Positions 51,511 through 62,600 of a DNA stretch of 64,000 nucleotides are shown in pieces. The stretch's first letter is position 1. The number at the start of each line of letters is the position of its first letter. This DNA comes from Bacteroidia bacterium (lineage in GTDB: Bacteria; Bacteroidota; Bacteroidia; B-17B0; Aurantibacillaceae). The notes beneath the pieces are model-generated. The model worked only from the letters and a program-made list of their open reading frames with translations. It ran no database searches and was not told where the DNA came from. The position numbers and the translations under genes were made by a program. The DNA is taken from contig JAEUTO010000009.1 of the NCBI GenBank assembly GCA_016787785.1, forward strand, positions 186,001 through 250,000, given 5' to 3'.

Positions 51511-53733
51511 ATGAAAAGCATGGTTGGCGAAGTTGAAACAACGGAAGTTCTCGAAACTCTTAAGAGTTTCTTCGGATTTGACGGTTTTAAAGGGACTCAG
51601 GAAAAGATCATTAAAAATCTATTAGCTGGTAATGACACCTTTGTTATTATGCCAACGGGTGGTGGAAAAAGTTTATGCTATCAATTGCCCGCAATAATAT
51701 CAGAAGGAACCGCTATCGTGGTTTCCCCGTTAATTGCATTAATGAAGAACCAGGTAGATGCTATTCGTGGATTTAGTAACGAAAACGGCATTGCTCATTT
51801 TTTAAATTCATCTCTTAATAAAGCCGAAATTGCTACAGTTAAAAAAGATGTTCTCTCAGGAAAAACAAAATTATTATACGTTGCCCCCGAAACATTAACA
51901 AAGGAAGACAACATTGCTTTCTTTAAAGAATTTAAAATTTCTTTTTTCGCGATAGATGAAGCGCATTGTATATCAGAGTGGGGACACGATTTCCGTCCCG
52001 AATACAGAAGATTACGTCCTATAATAGACGCGGTTGGAAATGTACCGGTAATGGCTTTAACTGCTACCGCAACGCCAAAGGTGCAACAGGATATTCAAAA
52101 AAATCTTGGTATGATGGCGGCTAATTTATTTAAGTCGTCATTTAACCGTGCAAATCTATATTACGAAGTTCGCGCAAAACAAAACGTAAATAAAGAGATC
52201 ATTAAATACGTTAAACAAAATAGCGACAAGAGCGGGATCATCTACTGTTTAAGTAGAAAAAAAGTAGAAGAAATTGCAGAGGCATTAAAAGTAAACGGAA
52301 TAAAAGCTAAACCATACCATGCAGGATTAGATGCTAAAGAGCGCGCAAAAACACAGGATGATTTTTTGATGGAAGATGTTAAAGTAATTGTTGCAACAAT
52401 TGCTTTTGGAATGGGAATAGATAAGCCAGATGTTCGATTTGTAATTCATCATGATATTCCAAAATCGTTAGAAGGTTATTACCAGGAAACTGGTCGCGCC
52501 GGAAGAGATGGAGGGGAAGGAAATTGTGTGACCTTTTACAGTCACGACGATATTTTGAAGTTGGAAAAATTTATGAAAGATAAGCCGGTTGCCGAGCAGG
52601 AAATTGGTAAACAAATGCTTTCAGAAACGGCTTCGTTTGCAGAAACGAGCAGCTGTCGCCGTAAATTTATTTTGCATTATTTTGGTGAGGAATTCCACGA
52701 GCCTGATTGTTCAGGCATGTGTGATAATTGCCGTCATCCAAAACAAAAATTTGAAGCGAAAGAAGATCTTGAATTAGCAATTGAAGCTGTTCTTGAGATC
52801 AAAGAAAAACATAAATTAAAAGATGTGATCAATGTGTTAATGGGCACATTAACAGCAACAGCAAAAACTTACAAGCATAATAATTTAGAAAGCTGGGGTA
52901 AAGGTGTTGATCATGATAAAGATGAAAAATTCTGGCAGGCAATTTTACGCCAGGCAGTAGTTAACGGTTATTTTGTAAAAAATATCGAAAATTATGGTTT
53001 GTTAAGTGTTACAGAAAAAGGCCATGCCTTCTTAAAAAAACCACATAGTATTAAATTTACCCGCGATCACGATTTTAATAATACAGATAAAGATCATGAC
53101 GATGATGTAATGACAGGTGGAAAAGGTGGAAGCGGCGCAGCTGATGAAACGTTATATGCTTTATTAAAAGATCTGGTTAAAAAAACTGCCAAATTAAAGA
53201 ACTTACCGCCTTACGTAATTTTTCAGGAATCATCTTTAGAAGAAATGGCCATTCAATATCCAATAACAATGGATGAAATGACCAAAATAAGTGGTGTTGG
53301 TTCGGGTAAAGCGGCAAAATTCGGCAAGCCTTTTATTGATCTCATTAAAAAATATGTTGAAGAGAATGAGATAGAACGTCCTGTTGACATGGTTATTAAA
53401 TCGGTTGTAAATAAATCGGGTTTAAAAGTTTATATCATCCAAAATATCGACAGGAAGATTAGTTTAAGGGATATGGCCAAGAGCAAGAATTTAACATTGC
53501 CTGCTTTGTTGACAGAGATTGAAACAATCGTTGAATCAGGAACTAAAGTAAATATCAACTATTATATCGAGGATGTTGTTGATGAAGAAAAACAGGAAGA
53601 GGTAATGGAATATTTTAAAGAAAGTAAATCAGACAGTGTTGCCGAGGCGCTTAAAGAGTTGGGCGAAAATGATTATTCGGAAGAAGAGATCAGGGTAATG
53701 CGCATCAAATTCCTTTCAGATTTCGGAAATTAA
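51511..53733 (+). CDS. recQ: ATP-dependent DNA helicase RecQ, 740 aa
   Basis: Helicase motifs are complete: [13 protein letters not shown] (motif 0), [14 protein letters not shown] (Walker A), [17 protein letters not shown] (Walker B and the RecQ aromatic loop), ALTATATP, and the C-terminal [20 protein letters not shown] and [10 protein letters not shown]. The zinc-binding Cys set (SSCRRK..., CSGMCDNC) and the winged helix follow, and an HRDC domain lies near residues 545-630. The extra C-terminal tail (about 100 residues) with a second winged-helix-like segment is usual for Bacteroidota RecQ. It repairs and restarts stalled replication. Confidence 0.97.
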   Translation: MKSMVGEVETTEVLETLKSFFGFDGFKGTQEKIIKNLLAGNDTFVIMPTGGGKSLCYQLPAIISEGTAIVVSPLIALMKNQVDAIRGFSNENGIAHFLNSSLNKAEIATVKKDVLSGKTKLLYVAPETLTKEDNIAFFKEFKISFFAIDEAHCISEWGHDFRPEYRRLRPIIDAVGNVPVMALTATATPKVQQDIQKNLGMMAANLFKSSFNRANLYYEVRAKQNVNKEIIKYVKQNSDKSGIIYCLSRKKVEEIAEALKVNGIKAKPYHAGLDAKERAKTQDDFLMEDVKVIVATIAFGMGIDKPDVRFVIHHDIPKSLEGYYQETGRAGRDGGEGNCVTFYSHDDILKLEKFMKDKPVAEQEIGKQMLSETASFAETSSCRRKFILHYFGEEFHEPDCSGMCDNCRHPKQKFEAKEDLELAIEAVLEIKEKHKLKDVINVLMGTLTATAKTYKHNNLESWGKGVDHDKDEKFWQAILRQAVVNGYFVKNIENYGLLSVTEKGHAFLKKPHSIKFTRDHDFNNTDKDHDDDVMTGGKGGSGAADETLYALLKDLVKKTAKLKNLPPYVIFQESSLEEMAIQYPITMDEMTKISGVGSGKAAKFGKPFIDLIKKYVEENEIERPVDMVIKSVVNKSGLKVYIIQNIDRKISLRDMAKSKNLTLPALLTEIETIVESGTKVNINYYIEDVVDEEKQEEVMEYFKESKSDSVAEALKELGENDYSEEEIRVMRIKFLSDFGN

Positions 53734-53754
53734 AATCAAAATTAGAATAAGTGA

Positions 53755-53790
53755 AAATCCTGCTTAAAAATAAGCGGGATTTTTTTTATT
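53755..53790 (+). terminator. Intrinsic terminator of recQ
   Basis: AAATCCTGCTT (53755-53765) pairs with AAGCGGGATTT (53772-53782, with one G-T pair) and is followed by a run of T. Confidence 0.8.
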
Positions 53791-53893
53791 TGAACGCTTC
53801 CTAATATCACTGATATAACCTTCTAAACTTTCAAAACTTTCCACTTTTAACTATACTATATTTTCTTTTTTTTCGTTTCTTTGATAGGCGCAC

Positions 53894-55465
53894 ATGTTTT
53901 CAGAAAAGATACATAGATATTTATTTTTATTTGGACTTTGCTCTCTTGCATTTGGTATTATGATGGGAACCGTGCCAACCAGCGTGCCACAATTTATTTT
54001 GCTGGGCAACTGGATAATTGAAGGTGGTTTTAAACGCAAGTGGGCGCAGTTGAGTACCAATAAATTATTCTGGATAATAACGTCTTTGTTTCTTATACAG
54101 CTTATTGGTATGGCTTACACGCAGGATCTTGAATCTGGTTTAACTGCTATCAGGATCTTAACACCTTTGATGTTTTTACCCATGCTGTTATTTAGCACTA
54201 AACCTATAAATGAAAAAGAGTTTAAACTAGCGCTGTATTGTTTTTTACTTGGCTCTCTTGTAAGCACTATATGGTGCCTCATTTATAATTATATCTTGCA
54301 TAACACAGAGTTAGTTAGGAATGCTTCAAGATTTATGAGCCACATTCGCTTAGGTTTATATTTAAATGTTGCTATTGCCTGTTGTTTTTATTTTATATGC
54401 ACAGCTGCAAAAAATCTGCACAAATTTTTATTTGCTGTGTTATTACTTTATTTTGTCTTTGTGTTATATGCACTGGGTCTGGCTTCCGGTCTGGTTAATT
54501 TATCTATATTGTCTTTCCTCACCATAGTTGTTTTCCTGTTCAAACAAAAAATGCATATTCGAATTATTTCAATGGTAATAATTTTGGTTGGCGCGTTTTA
54601 TGGGTTTAATTTTTTAAATTCTATTTTTAACTCACAGCTAACAACAGCTTCTGGTGAGAATAATATTCCACATAAAATTAGTGCCACCGGAAATATATAT
54701 TTGAACTACGATTCCTTCACGCAAAAAGAGAATGGAAATTATGTTTTTATAAATATTCAGCCTACCGAGTTGCAAAAAGAATGGAAGATCCGTTTTCCAA
54801 ATGATAGTTTTACATATAAACCACAACTGCATAACATTCAGCGTTACCAGGTGTTGGTAAGGTATATGGCCAGCAAGGGTTTAAATAAAGATTCTGCGGG
54901 TCTCACAAAATTGACTAGCGAAGACTGCATCAATATCCAAAAGAATATTACAAATTATAAATACCCACAATGGAGTTTTTTGCACAAACGTATTTACGAA
55001 TTTGTTTGGGAGTATGATGAGTTTATGAACGAGCGCAACGTTAACGGCCATTCGTTAACCATGCGGTTATATTTTTGGAAAGCAGCAATGTCTGTAATTA
55101 AAAAAAATAGTCTTTTTGGTGTTGGCACTGGCGATGTACAAACTGAATTAAACAAAACTTATATAGAAACGCAGTCGCCATTAACGAAAGATTGGTACAA
55201 GCGGCCGCACAATCAATTTATAACGATGACCGTTTCTTTGGGTCTGGTTGGTTTGCTGATCTTTCTAATTAGTTTTTTATATCCTGTAAATAATTTAAAA
55301 AAATATTTGCATCCATTATTCTGGCCTTACTTTTTAATTTTAGTATTGTCTTTTGTTTTGGAAGATACGCTTGAGACACAAGCGGGTTTAAGTTTTTACG
55401 CTTTTTTTTATACGCTATTTATTGCGCAGGCCTTTTTTAAAAGGCAACAAAATCCTGTGGATTGA
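53894..55465 (+). CDS. O-antigen ligase/polymerase-like membrane protein, 523 aa
   Basis: About ten to twelve hydrophobic helices are interrupted by a large periplasmic loop (about residues 250-400) that contains HLRHIRLGLY-like and RPHNQFITMTVSLGLVGLL motifs typical of the Wzy_C/WaaL family (PHN before a TM helix). These proteins join O-antigen or polysaccharide chains to a lipid carrier. The ATG lies after a 104-base gap following the recQ terminator. The donor and acceptor cannot be read from sequence. Confidence 0.8.
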   Translation: MFSEKIHRYLFLFGLCSLAFGIMMGTVPTSVPQFILLGNWIIEGGFKRKWAQLSTNKLFWIITSLFLIQLIGMAYTQDLESGLTAIRILTPLMFLPMLLFSTKPINEKEFKLALYCFLLGSLVSTIWCLIYNYILHNTELVRNASRFMSHIRLGLYLNVAIACCFYFICTAAKNLHKFLFAVLLLYFVFVLYALGLASGLVNLSILSFLTIVVFLFKQKMHIRIISMVIILVGAFYGFNFLNSIFNSQLTTASGENNIPHKISATGNIYLNYDSFTQKENGNYVFINIQPTELQKEWKIRFPNDSFTYKPQLHNIQRYQVLVRYMASKGLNKDSAGLTKLTSEDCINIQKNITNYKYPQWSFLHKRIYEFVWEYDEFMNERNVNGHSLTMRLYFWKAAMSVIKKNSLFGVGTGDVQTELNKTYIETQSPLTKDWYKRPHNQFITMTVSLGLVGLLIFLISFLYPVNNLKKYLHPLFWPYFLILVLSFVLEDTLETQAGLSFYAFFYTLFIAQAFFKRQQNPVD

Positions 55466-56303
55466 TCGGTTGACCATCGAACCACAATTCAAAATGTAAA
55501 TGTGGCCCTTTACTTTTTTCGCCGGTATTACCAACTACTGAAATTGCTTCGCCCGCTTTTATTCTATCGCCGGTCTTTTTTAATAAGCTCGAATTGTGTT
55601 TGTAGATACTGGTTAGGTTATTACTGTGTTGCACTTGTATTATATTTCCATCTTCGGCAGAAAAACCCGCAAACACAATTGTTCCGTCAAGTGTAGATTT
55701 TATGGTCTCATCCGGTTTTGTTACAATATCCAATCCGTAATGGTTTTCAGATAAATTAAACGATTCGCTGATCAATCCTTTTACGGGTGTAAAAAAAACA
55801 AGATCGCTAAGACCTTTATATTTCGGTTTTGTTGCAATGGAGTTGTTTTTATTTTCTTCAATATCTTTTCTAAATTCAAGATCGTTGGCACTTGCTTTTG
55901 TATTTACATTACTAAATTTTCCGGTTGTGTCCTTTTTCGGTTTTTCGGTTTTTGTCTCAAATTTTTCATTTAAAACATTTAATATGCTGTTCATGTAGGC
56001 CGCCCTTGCTTGTAAAGTTTGCTCCATCGAGTCGGCTTTTTGACTAAGATCCAGGATCTGCTTGCGCTCGGCCACGGTGCCGTAGCCCGGAATGTACTCT
56101 CTTAAAGGAGTAAAGGCAACCAGGCTTATCACAAGGGTTGTCATTACTATGGTTATGGCAAAAATTCCGGTAATTAGCCCTAATGGCGATAGCCGCAAGG
56201 ATATCTTCTCGCCAAAAGTATTGTCGTTTAAGATAACCAGGCGGTACTTGCTCCTCAAAAAGGCACCAAATCTCTTCCAACGGCTATTTTTTGTATCTAC
56301 CAT
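55437..56303 (-). CDS. M23-family metallopeptidase, 288 aa
   Basis: A TM helix (about residues 36-58) is followed by a coiled coil with low-complexity Lys/Thr/Asn, then a C-terminal peptidase_M23 (LytM) domain. The domain has ENHYGLDIVT (H-x-G-x-D-I), VQHSNNLTSIYKHNS and GPHLHFELW (H-x-H). The metal-binding residues H, D and H-x-H are present, so it should cut peptidoglycan cross-links. The 3' end overlaps the O-antigen-ligase-like gene by 29 bases on the opposite strand. It is transcribed divergently from tetR. Confidence 0.92.
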   Translation of the reverse strand: MVDTKNSRWKRFGAFLRSKYRLVILNDNTFGEKISLRLSPLGLITGIFAITIVMTTLVISLVAFTPLREYIPGYGTVAERKQILDLSQKADSMEQTLQARAAYMNSILNVLNEKFETKTEKPKKDTTGKFSNVNTKASANDLEFRKDIEENKNNSIATKPKYKGLSDLVFFTPVKGLISESFNLSENHYGLDIVTKPDETIKSTLDGTIVFAGFSAEDGNIIQVQHSNNLTSIYKHNSSLLKKTGDRIKAGEAISVVGNTGEKSKGPHLHFELWFDGQPINPQDFVAF

Positions 56304-56337
56304 TTAAAGTGTAAAGATGCGAAAAAATATTTTTTAA

Positions 56338-56367
56338 TGGAAACTTGCAAGACAAAAAAAGTTTCCA
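56338..56367. promoter_or_regulatory. Candidate TetR operator
   Basis: TGGAAACTT (56338-56346) and AAGTTTCCA (56359-56367) are exact inverted copies whose centres are 21 bases apart (two helical turns). The left arm overlaps the -33 element of the promoter and the right arm abuts its -7 element, so binding would block transcription. The adjacent tetR gene is the natural candidate for the protein. Confidence 0.7.
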
Positions 56368-56375
56368 TAGTTTTG
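56345..56375 (+). promoter_or_regulatory. Promoter of the tetR-efflux operon
   Basis: TTG (56345-56347) and TAGTTTTG (56368-56375) with a 20-base spacer match the Bacteroidota -33/-7 consensus exactly. The tetR ATG is 17 bases downstream. Confidence 0.7.
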
Positions 56376-56391
56376 TCCCCGAAATAGAAAA

Positions 56392-57006
56392 ATGGAAACA
56401 CAAGAAAAGATATTGAAAACAGCTTTAGCCTTATTTTTCAAGTATGGCATTAAGCGTGTAACTATGGATGATATTGCGAAAGAGCTTGGTATGTCTAAAA
56501 AAACCATTTATCAGTTTTATAAAGAAAAAGACGATCTGGTTAACCAATTATGCGAGAACGAGCTCTTGGAAAGAGAGAATCAGTTTGACGAAATGAACCA
56601 AAATGCCAAAGACCCTATTCATGAAATAATGTTAATTTCTCTTAATATGAAGGAAATGATGCAAAACATCAACCCTATTTTTTTCATGGACCTTCAAAAA
56701 TTCTATCCAACCGCTTTTAAGCGTTTTCAAAAATTTAAAGAAGACTGTGCCTTCAGGAATGTTTATACCAATCTTAAAAGAGGAAAAGAAATGGGTGTTT
56801 ACCGTTCGGATATTGACGTTGAATTTACAGCAAGGTATCGCATGGCACAAATTGATATGGTAATGTTTGGAAGTTATTTTTCTTTCGAAAAAATTAGTTT
56901 TACAAAAACTTCAGAATTAATACTGGATATGTTCGCTTATGGCATTTGCACTGTTAAGGGCCACAAGCTTATTAATAATTATAAAAAAATTAAAGAAGAA
57001 GAATAA
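56392..57006 (+). CDS. TetR/AcrR-family regulator of the efflux operon, 204 aa
   Basis: The N-terminal helix-turn-helix has VTMDDIAKELGMSKKTIYQF (about residues 23-42) in a TetR-type ILKTALALFFKYGIKR context. The C-terminal helical domain (about 50-200) is the ligand-binding and dimer domain. It is the first gene of a four-gene operon with TolC, MFP and RND genes, so it probably represses them and itself until an efflux substrate binds. The perfect inverted repeat at 56338-56367 is the likely operator. Confidence 0.92.
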   Translation: METQEKILKTALALFFKYGIKRVTMDDIAKELGMSKKTIYQFYKEKDDLVNQLCENELLERENQFDEMNQNAKDPIHEIMLISLNMKEMMQNINPIFFMDLQKFYPTAFKRFQKFKEDCAFRNVYTNLKRGKEMGVYRSDIDVEFTARYRMAQIDMVMFGSYFSFEKISFTKTSELILDMFAYGICTVKGHKLINNYKKIKEEE

Positions 57007-57009
57007 AAT

Positions 57010-58374
57010 ATGACACAGCTAAAAAAATACGCATTACTTTTTGCCATAATTGTGTGCGCATCAGCAAAGGCCCAGGAAGCCACCAACAGCAACTTTAGTT
57101 TACAACAATCCATTGAGTTTGCTATTAAGAACAGTCCGAGTTATTTAAATGCCGAGCTCGATATGGAAAATGCCGAGTACAGAAGAAAAGAAATTGCCGG
57201 CTTAGGTTTGCCGCAAATTACAGGTAGCTTTGATTTTAAAGATTACTTTAATATACCAGTTAGTATTGTTGATGCTTCAAAATTTAATTCTCTACTTCCC
57301 CCGGAAACCTATGGAGCTTTAAGCTTTGGTTTAAAATATAATGCATCTGCTGGATTAAGCGCATCACAATTATTATTTAGCAGCGATTATATTTTTGGTT
57401 TAAAGGCATCCAAAGAGTTTATAAATCTTTCTCGTATTAGTGTAACGCGCAGTAAAGCTGATCTCGTTGCTCAGGTATCAAAAGCCTATTACAATGTGAT
57501 CATTAACCGCGACAGAATAAAATTGTTAGAGGCAAATGTTGTGCGATTAAAAAAAATATATGAAGATACTAAGGCTTTTAACAAACAAGGTTTCGCGGAA
57601 TTAATTGACGTAGAAAGATTGGAAGTGCAGTACAATAATTTACTGACCGAAAAAGACAAGACCATAAAATTAATTGGTCTTTCGGAAACCATGCTAAAAT
57701 TCCAAATGGGATATAAAGTAAATGATCCTATTGTTCTTACTGATAGTTTAAATGTTGTAACAAATTTTGAAGAATTGAATATTTCAAAGATAGATGTTTC
57801 GAAACGCCCTGATTACGTATTGTTGCAAGCACAACAAAATTTATTGGATCTTGATGTGAAACGTTTAAAGTGGGGTTATTTGCCAACGCTAGCAGCTTAT
57901 GGTAGTTATCAGTATAACACAATGAGAACAACGACCAATATTTTTGAGACTGATAAATCAAATGCAATGAAGCAATGGTATCCAATTGCATTGGTTGGCA
58001 TTACATTAAACCTTAATATTTTTGATGGGTTGCAACGTCACAACAAAATACAACAGGCTAAAATAAGCTCTCGCAAAAACGAGAATTCAGTTAAAATGGT
58101 TGAGCAAGCCGGCGAATTAGAAGCTACTGTAGCTGCAATTTCTTATAACAACGCTTATTCCAGTTTATTGATACAAAAAAAGAATTTAGAAATGGCCAGT
58201 CATGTTTATGACGTAGTTCAGGAAAAATTCAAACAAGGTGTAGGTTCAAATAGCGAAATAATTAACGCCGAAACTTCATTGAAAGAAGCACAAACAAATT
58301 ATTACAACGCTGTTTACGATATGCTTGTATATAAAATAGATTATCAAAAAGCAATTGGCACACTGGTTAAATAA
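57010..58374 (+). CDS. TolC-like outer-membrane efflux protein, 454 aa
   Basis: A signal peptide (ending ASAKAQ) is followed by two OEP repeats. The first has SLQQSIEFAIKNSPSYLNAELDMENAEY and its repeat has YVLLQAQQNLLDLDV; the second half has GLQRHNKIQQAKI and ends with the typical SNSEIINAETSLKEAQTNYYNAVYD. It forms the trimeric channel through the outer membrane for the RND pump. It follows tetR by 3 bases. Confidence 0.93.
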   Translation: MTQLKKYALLFAIIVCASAKAQEATNSNFSLQQSIEFAIKNSPSYLNAELDMENAEYRRKEIAGLGLPQITGSFDFKDYFNIPVSIVDASKFNSLLPPETYGALSFGLKYNASAGLSASQLLFSSDYIFGLKASKEFINLSRISVTRSKADLVAQVSKAYYNVIINRDRIKLLEANVVRLKKIYEDTKAFNKQGFAELIDVERLEVQYNNLLTEKDKTIKLIGLSETMLKFQMGYKVNDPIVLTDSLNVVTNFEELNISKIDVSKRPDYVLLQAQQNLLDLDVKRLKWGYLPTLAAYGSYQYNTMRTTTNIFETDKSNAMKQWYPIALVGITLNLNIFDGLQRHNKIQQAKISSRKNENSVKMVEQAGELEATVAAISYNNAYSSLLIQKKNLEMASHVYDVVQEKFKQGVGSNSEIINAETSLKEAQTNYYNAVYDMLVYKIDYQKAIGTLVK

Positions 58375-58404
58375 ATTAAAAAATCAAACATTAAAAAATA
58401 AGTT

Positions 58405-59547
58405 ATGTCACAATTTACAACTCAAATCCAAAAACTAAAAATCCGTAATTACATTATTCCAATATTGGTAAGTGTATTTATCTTATCTTCTTGCGGCGGC
58501 GCAAAAGAAGAAGGCCTTGTTGAATTAAAGGCAAAACAAGCAGAGTTAAAAACTCAGCTGGCTGAGATCAATACGAAGATCTCAAAACTGGAAGGTGATT
58601 CAGCCAAAAAATTTGTATTGGTTGAAGCTTCTGCTATTGCACCATTTATTTTCAAAACATACATTGATGTTCAGGGTAGGGTAGATGCTGAAGAAAGTGT
58701 TTCTATCTCATCAGAAATGCCGGGAACAATTACAAAGATCAATGTAAAGGTAGGCGATGAGGTTCGCAAAGGTCAGGAATTAGCTGAAACCGATGCACGT
58801 GCATTACAACAAAGTATCTCCGATCTTCAAACTTCTTCTGAACTTGTAAATCAGCTATACGAAAAACAAAAAGCATTGTGGGACCAAAAGATTGGTACCG
58901 AAGTACAATACTTACAGGCTAAATCTCAAAAAGAAAGCATGGAGAAAAAGATAAGCACTTTGAGAGAGCAAATACGCATGACTAAAATTATTTCTCCAAT
59001 TGATGGAACTGTAGATGCGGTTGACATTAAACTTGGGCAGTTAACTGCTCCGGGAATGCCTGCTATTCGTGTAATTAATTTTTCTAATTTAAAAGTTAAG
59101 GCTGATCTTGCAGAAAGCTATGCTTCTAAAGTTCACAAAGGCGATGAGGTAATTATCCGTTTTCCTGATACGAATGATACGTTAGTTGAAAAAGTGTATT
59201 ATGCTTCGCGGGCCATTAGTGCTTTGAACAGAACATTTGGTGTTGAGGTATTATTGGATAACAAAAAAGAATTCCACCCAAACCAAATAGCAATTATAAA
59301 AATTAATGATTACATGTCGGCAAAACCAGTAATTGGTATTCCTCTTAACTATGTACAAAAAGATCTTAAAGGACAGCACTATGTTTTAGTTGCTGAAAAC
59401 AATAAAGCCGTAAAGCATAATGTAACACTTGGGCGTGAGTATAACGGACGAGTTGAAATTACAGGCGGATTAACAGATCAGGATCTTTTGATAACCTCTG
59501 GTTACGATGGGTTAAACGAAGGAGATGCCATACAAATTAAAAAGTAA
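58405..59547 (+). CDS. RND efflux periplasmic adaptor (MFP) lipoprotein, 380 aa
   Basis: A signal peptide with lipobox LSSC (Cys near 30) anchors the protein. A coiled coil (about residues 35-60) precedes the barrel-sandwich hybrid domain (PGTITKINVKVGDEVRKGQ), an alpha hairpin, then the returning lipoyl half (ISPIDGTVDAVDIKLGQLTAPGMPA), a beta-barrel and a membrane-proximal domain. It links the inner-membrane RND pump to the TolC channel. Gap to the next gene is 102 bases. Confidence 0.93.
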   Translation: MSQFTTQIQKLKIRNYIIPILVSVFILSSCGGAKEEGLVELKAKQAELKTQLAEINTKISKLEGDSAKKFVLVEASAIAPFIFKTYIDVQGRVDAEESVSISSEMPGTITKINVKVGDEVRKGQELAETDARALQQSISDLQTSSELVNQLYEKQKALWDQKIGTEVQYLQAKSQKESMEKKISTLREQIRMTKIISPIDGTVDAVDIKLGQLTAPGMPAIRVINFSNLKVKADLAESYASKVHKGDEVIIRFPDTNDTLVEKVYYASRAISALNRTFGVEVLLDNKKEFHPNQIAIIKINDYMSAKPVIGIPLNYVQKDLKGQHYVLVAENNKAVKHNVTLGREYNGRVEITGGLTDQDLLITSGYDGLNEGDAIQIKK

Positions 59548-59649
59548 ATAATTAGTTAATGTGGCAATTAGGCAATTTGCTGCAATCTCTAAAAATTAAA
59601 GTATTTATAATTGACTAATTGTCGAAATAACAAATTAATAAATTGAAAC

Positions 59650-62600
59650 ATGGATTTTAAACAATTTAAACCAAGTAGTTGGGCCATTGATAACAAGACC
59701 GCCATTTATATCGGTGTTATCATTATTACCTTATTAGGTATTAGCTCATACAACAAATTACCAAAGGAAAGTTTTCCGGATATTGTTGTGCCTAAATTCT
59801 TCATTAGCACTGTTTATGCGGGTAACTCACCAAGTAACATTGAGAACACAATTACTAAACCTTTGGAGAAAAAATTAAAATCAATTCCGGGTGTAAAAAA
59901 ATTAACGAGTAACTCCATGCAGGATGTATCGTTGATCACCGTTGAATTTAATACAAGTGTTACTGTAGATAAAGCCAGACAACAAATTAAAGATAAGGTA
60001 GACGAATCAAAATCGGATCTGCCAAGTGGATTAACACGTCAGCCTTTTGTTAAAGAATTAGCATTTTCTGAATTGCCGATCATGTATATAAACATTGCCG
60101 GTGATATGGATCTTCAGAAATTAAAAGAATATGCAGACGATCTTAAAGACAGGATCGAAGGATTAAAAGAGATCACAGAGGTAAAAATGGTTGGTGCTCC
60201 GGATAGGGAGATCCAGGTGAACCTGGACATGTATAAAATGCAGTCAATGCAGTTGACCATGGGAGACCTTGAGCGCGCAATTGGCAGCGAGAACGTGACT
60301 ATTAGTGGCGGACAAATTCCAATGGATGGAACTAAACGTACAATAAGCATTAAGAACGAATTTAAATCAATAGAAGAATTAAAGAACTTAGTTATATCAT
60401 CTCAATCAGGAGCACGTTTATATTTAAAAGATTTTGCTAATGTTTTAGATACGGTTGCTGAAACACAAAGTTACGCACGTCTTGCAGGAAAGAACGTTAT
60501 TACATTAAATGTAATTAAACGTGCCGGTGAGAATTTAATTTCTGCTTCGGATAAAATAAAGGAAACAATTGCCGATCTTAAGAAAACACAGTTTCCTTCT
60601 AATATTGATATTAAGATTACTGCCGATCAATCTGATAAAACAAAATTGACCCTGCATGATCTTATCAATACAATTATCATTGGTTTTATTTTGGTAACAT
60701 TAATTTTAATGTTCTTCATGGGTGTAACTAACGCTTTGTTCGTTGCCTTGTCGGTACCCCTTTCCATGTTCATTGCTTTTATGTTCATGCCTAGTATTGG
60801 TTTTAGTTTAAACATGATCGTTCTCTTTGCGTTTTTACTGGCGCTCGGTATTGTGGTGGATGATGCTATTGTGGTAATTGAAAATACGCATCGGATCTTT
60901 GATAACGGAAAAAAAGATATTAAGATAGCGGCCAAGCAGGCAGCCGGCGAAGTGTTCTTACCTGTATTAAGTGGTACTATTACAACGTTAGCGCCCTTTA
61001 TTCCATTAGCTTTTTGGCCTGGTTTAATTGGTAAGTTCATGTTCTTTTTACCTGTTACCTTAATTATTACGCTATTGGCTTCTTTATTTGTTGCTTACAT
61101 TATCAATCCTGTTTTTGCCGTAGATTTTATGAAATCGCACGACGAGGAATTTAAAAATTATGGTAAGATCAATCGTAAAGCATGGTTAAGATTATTGCTT
61201 TACGGGGTTGTTGCAATTGTATTTTATTTAACAGGAAGTGTTGCTTATGGAAACTTAATGATCTTCTTTGCTTTGTTTATGATTGCTCACCGCTTGTATC
61301 TATACAAAGTGATCTCTAAATTTCAAACTAAAGCATGGCCTTCTTTTCAACGCGGTTATACTAATCTATTAGTGTGGGGCTTAAAACGCCCATACATGTT
61401 ATTGGTTTATACTTTAGGTTTATTTGCATTTTCAATTTTTTTAATGAAAGTACGTTCGCCCAATGTTGTATTCTTCCCACAAGGCGATCCAAATAATGCT
61501 TTTGTGTACGTGAAGCTGCCGGAAGGAACAGATCCTTCAAAGACAAATGAAATAATGAAGTTGGTTGAGAAAAAAGTGAATGCCATTATTGGAGATAATA
61601 ATCCGGTTGTATCTTCTATTATTACAAACGTTACAATTGGTGTTACCGATCCGCAAGATGAAGATCAAAATTCTTATTCTAATCGCGGAAAGATCGCCAT
61701 CAACTTTGTTGAGTTTAGTGAAAGGAACGGCGTTAGTACCATGAAATATTTGAAAGAACTGCAGGCTACAAAATGGAATATTGCTGGTGCTGAAATTACT
61801 GCTAATAAAGAACAAGCCGGCCCACCGGTTGGTAAACCTATTAATATTGAAATTAAAGGTGATAAATTTGAAGAGTTAGTTGAGAACGCCAGGAATTTAA
61901 AACGTTTTTTACAAGAGTCAGATGTGCCGGGAGTTGCAGATCTTAAAACAGATTTCGTAGATAATAAACCAGAGATCATTTTTGATATCGACAGGGAACG
62001 CGCAAACAGAGAAGGAATTTCTACTGTACAGTTAGCGATGGAAATAAGGAAAGCCGTATTTGGTATTGATAATCCAAGTAAATTCCGTGATGCGAATGAT
62101 GAGTACCCAATTCAATTGCGTTATAATTATGATCAACGTACCAACGTAGAGCAAATCAAAAACTTAAAGATCACGTTCAGAGATATGAACGCTGGTGGTA
62201 TGTTGCGTTCGGTACCTCTTTCTGCTTTTTGTGATATTCGTTACGAAAATACTTATGGTGGTATTAAACGTAAACAAAATAAACGTGTTATCACTTTATC
62301 TTCTGATGTATTAGAAGGATTTAATCCAAATAACGTTGTTGCAAAATTGGAGGAGGTTGCCAAGGATTATAAACCAACCGGTGCTGTAGTAGTTAAATTT
62401 ACTGGTCAACAGGAAGAACAGGCAGAAACAGGTGAGTTTTTAGGAAGCGCTATGGTAAGTGCAATTGGAATTATTTTATTAGTGTTGGTTATTCAATTTA
62501 ACTCAATTGGTAAACCTATCATTATCTTATCTGAAATTGTTTTAAGCGTTATTGGTGTATTATTAGGTACTGCTATATTTAAAATGGATATGAGTATTGT

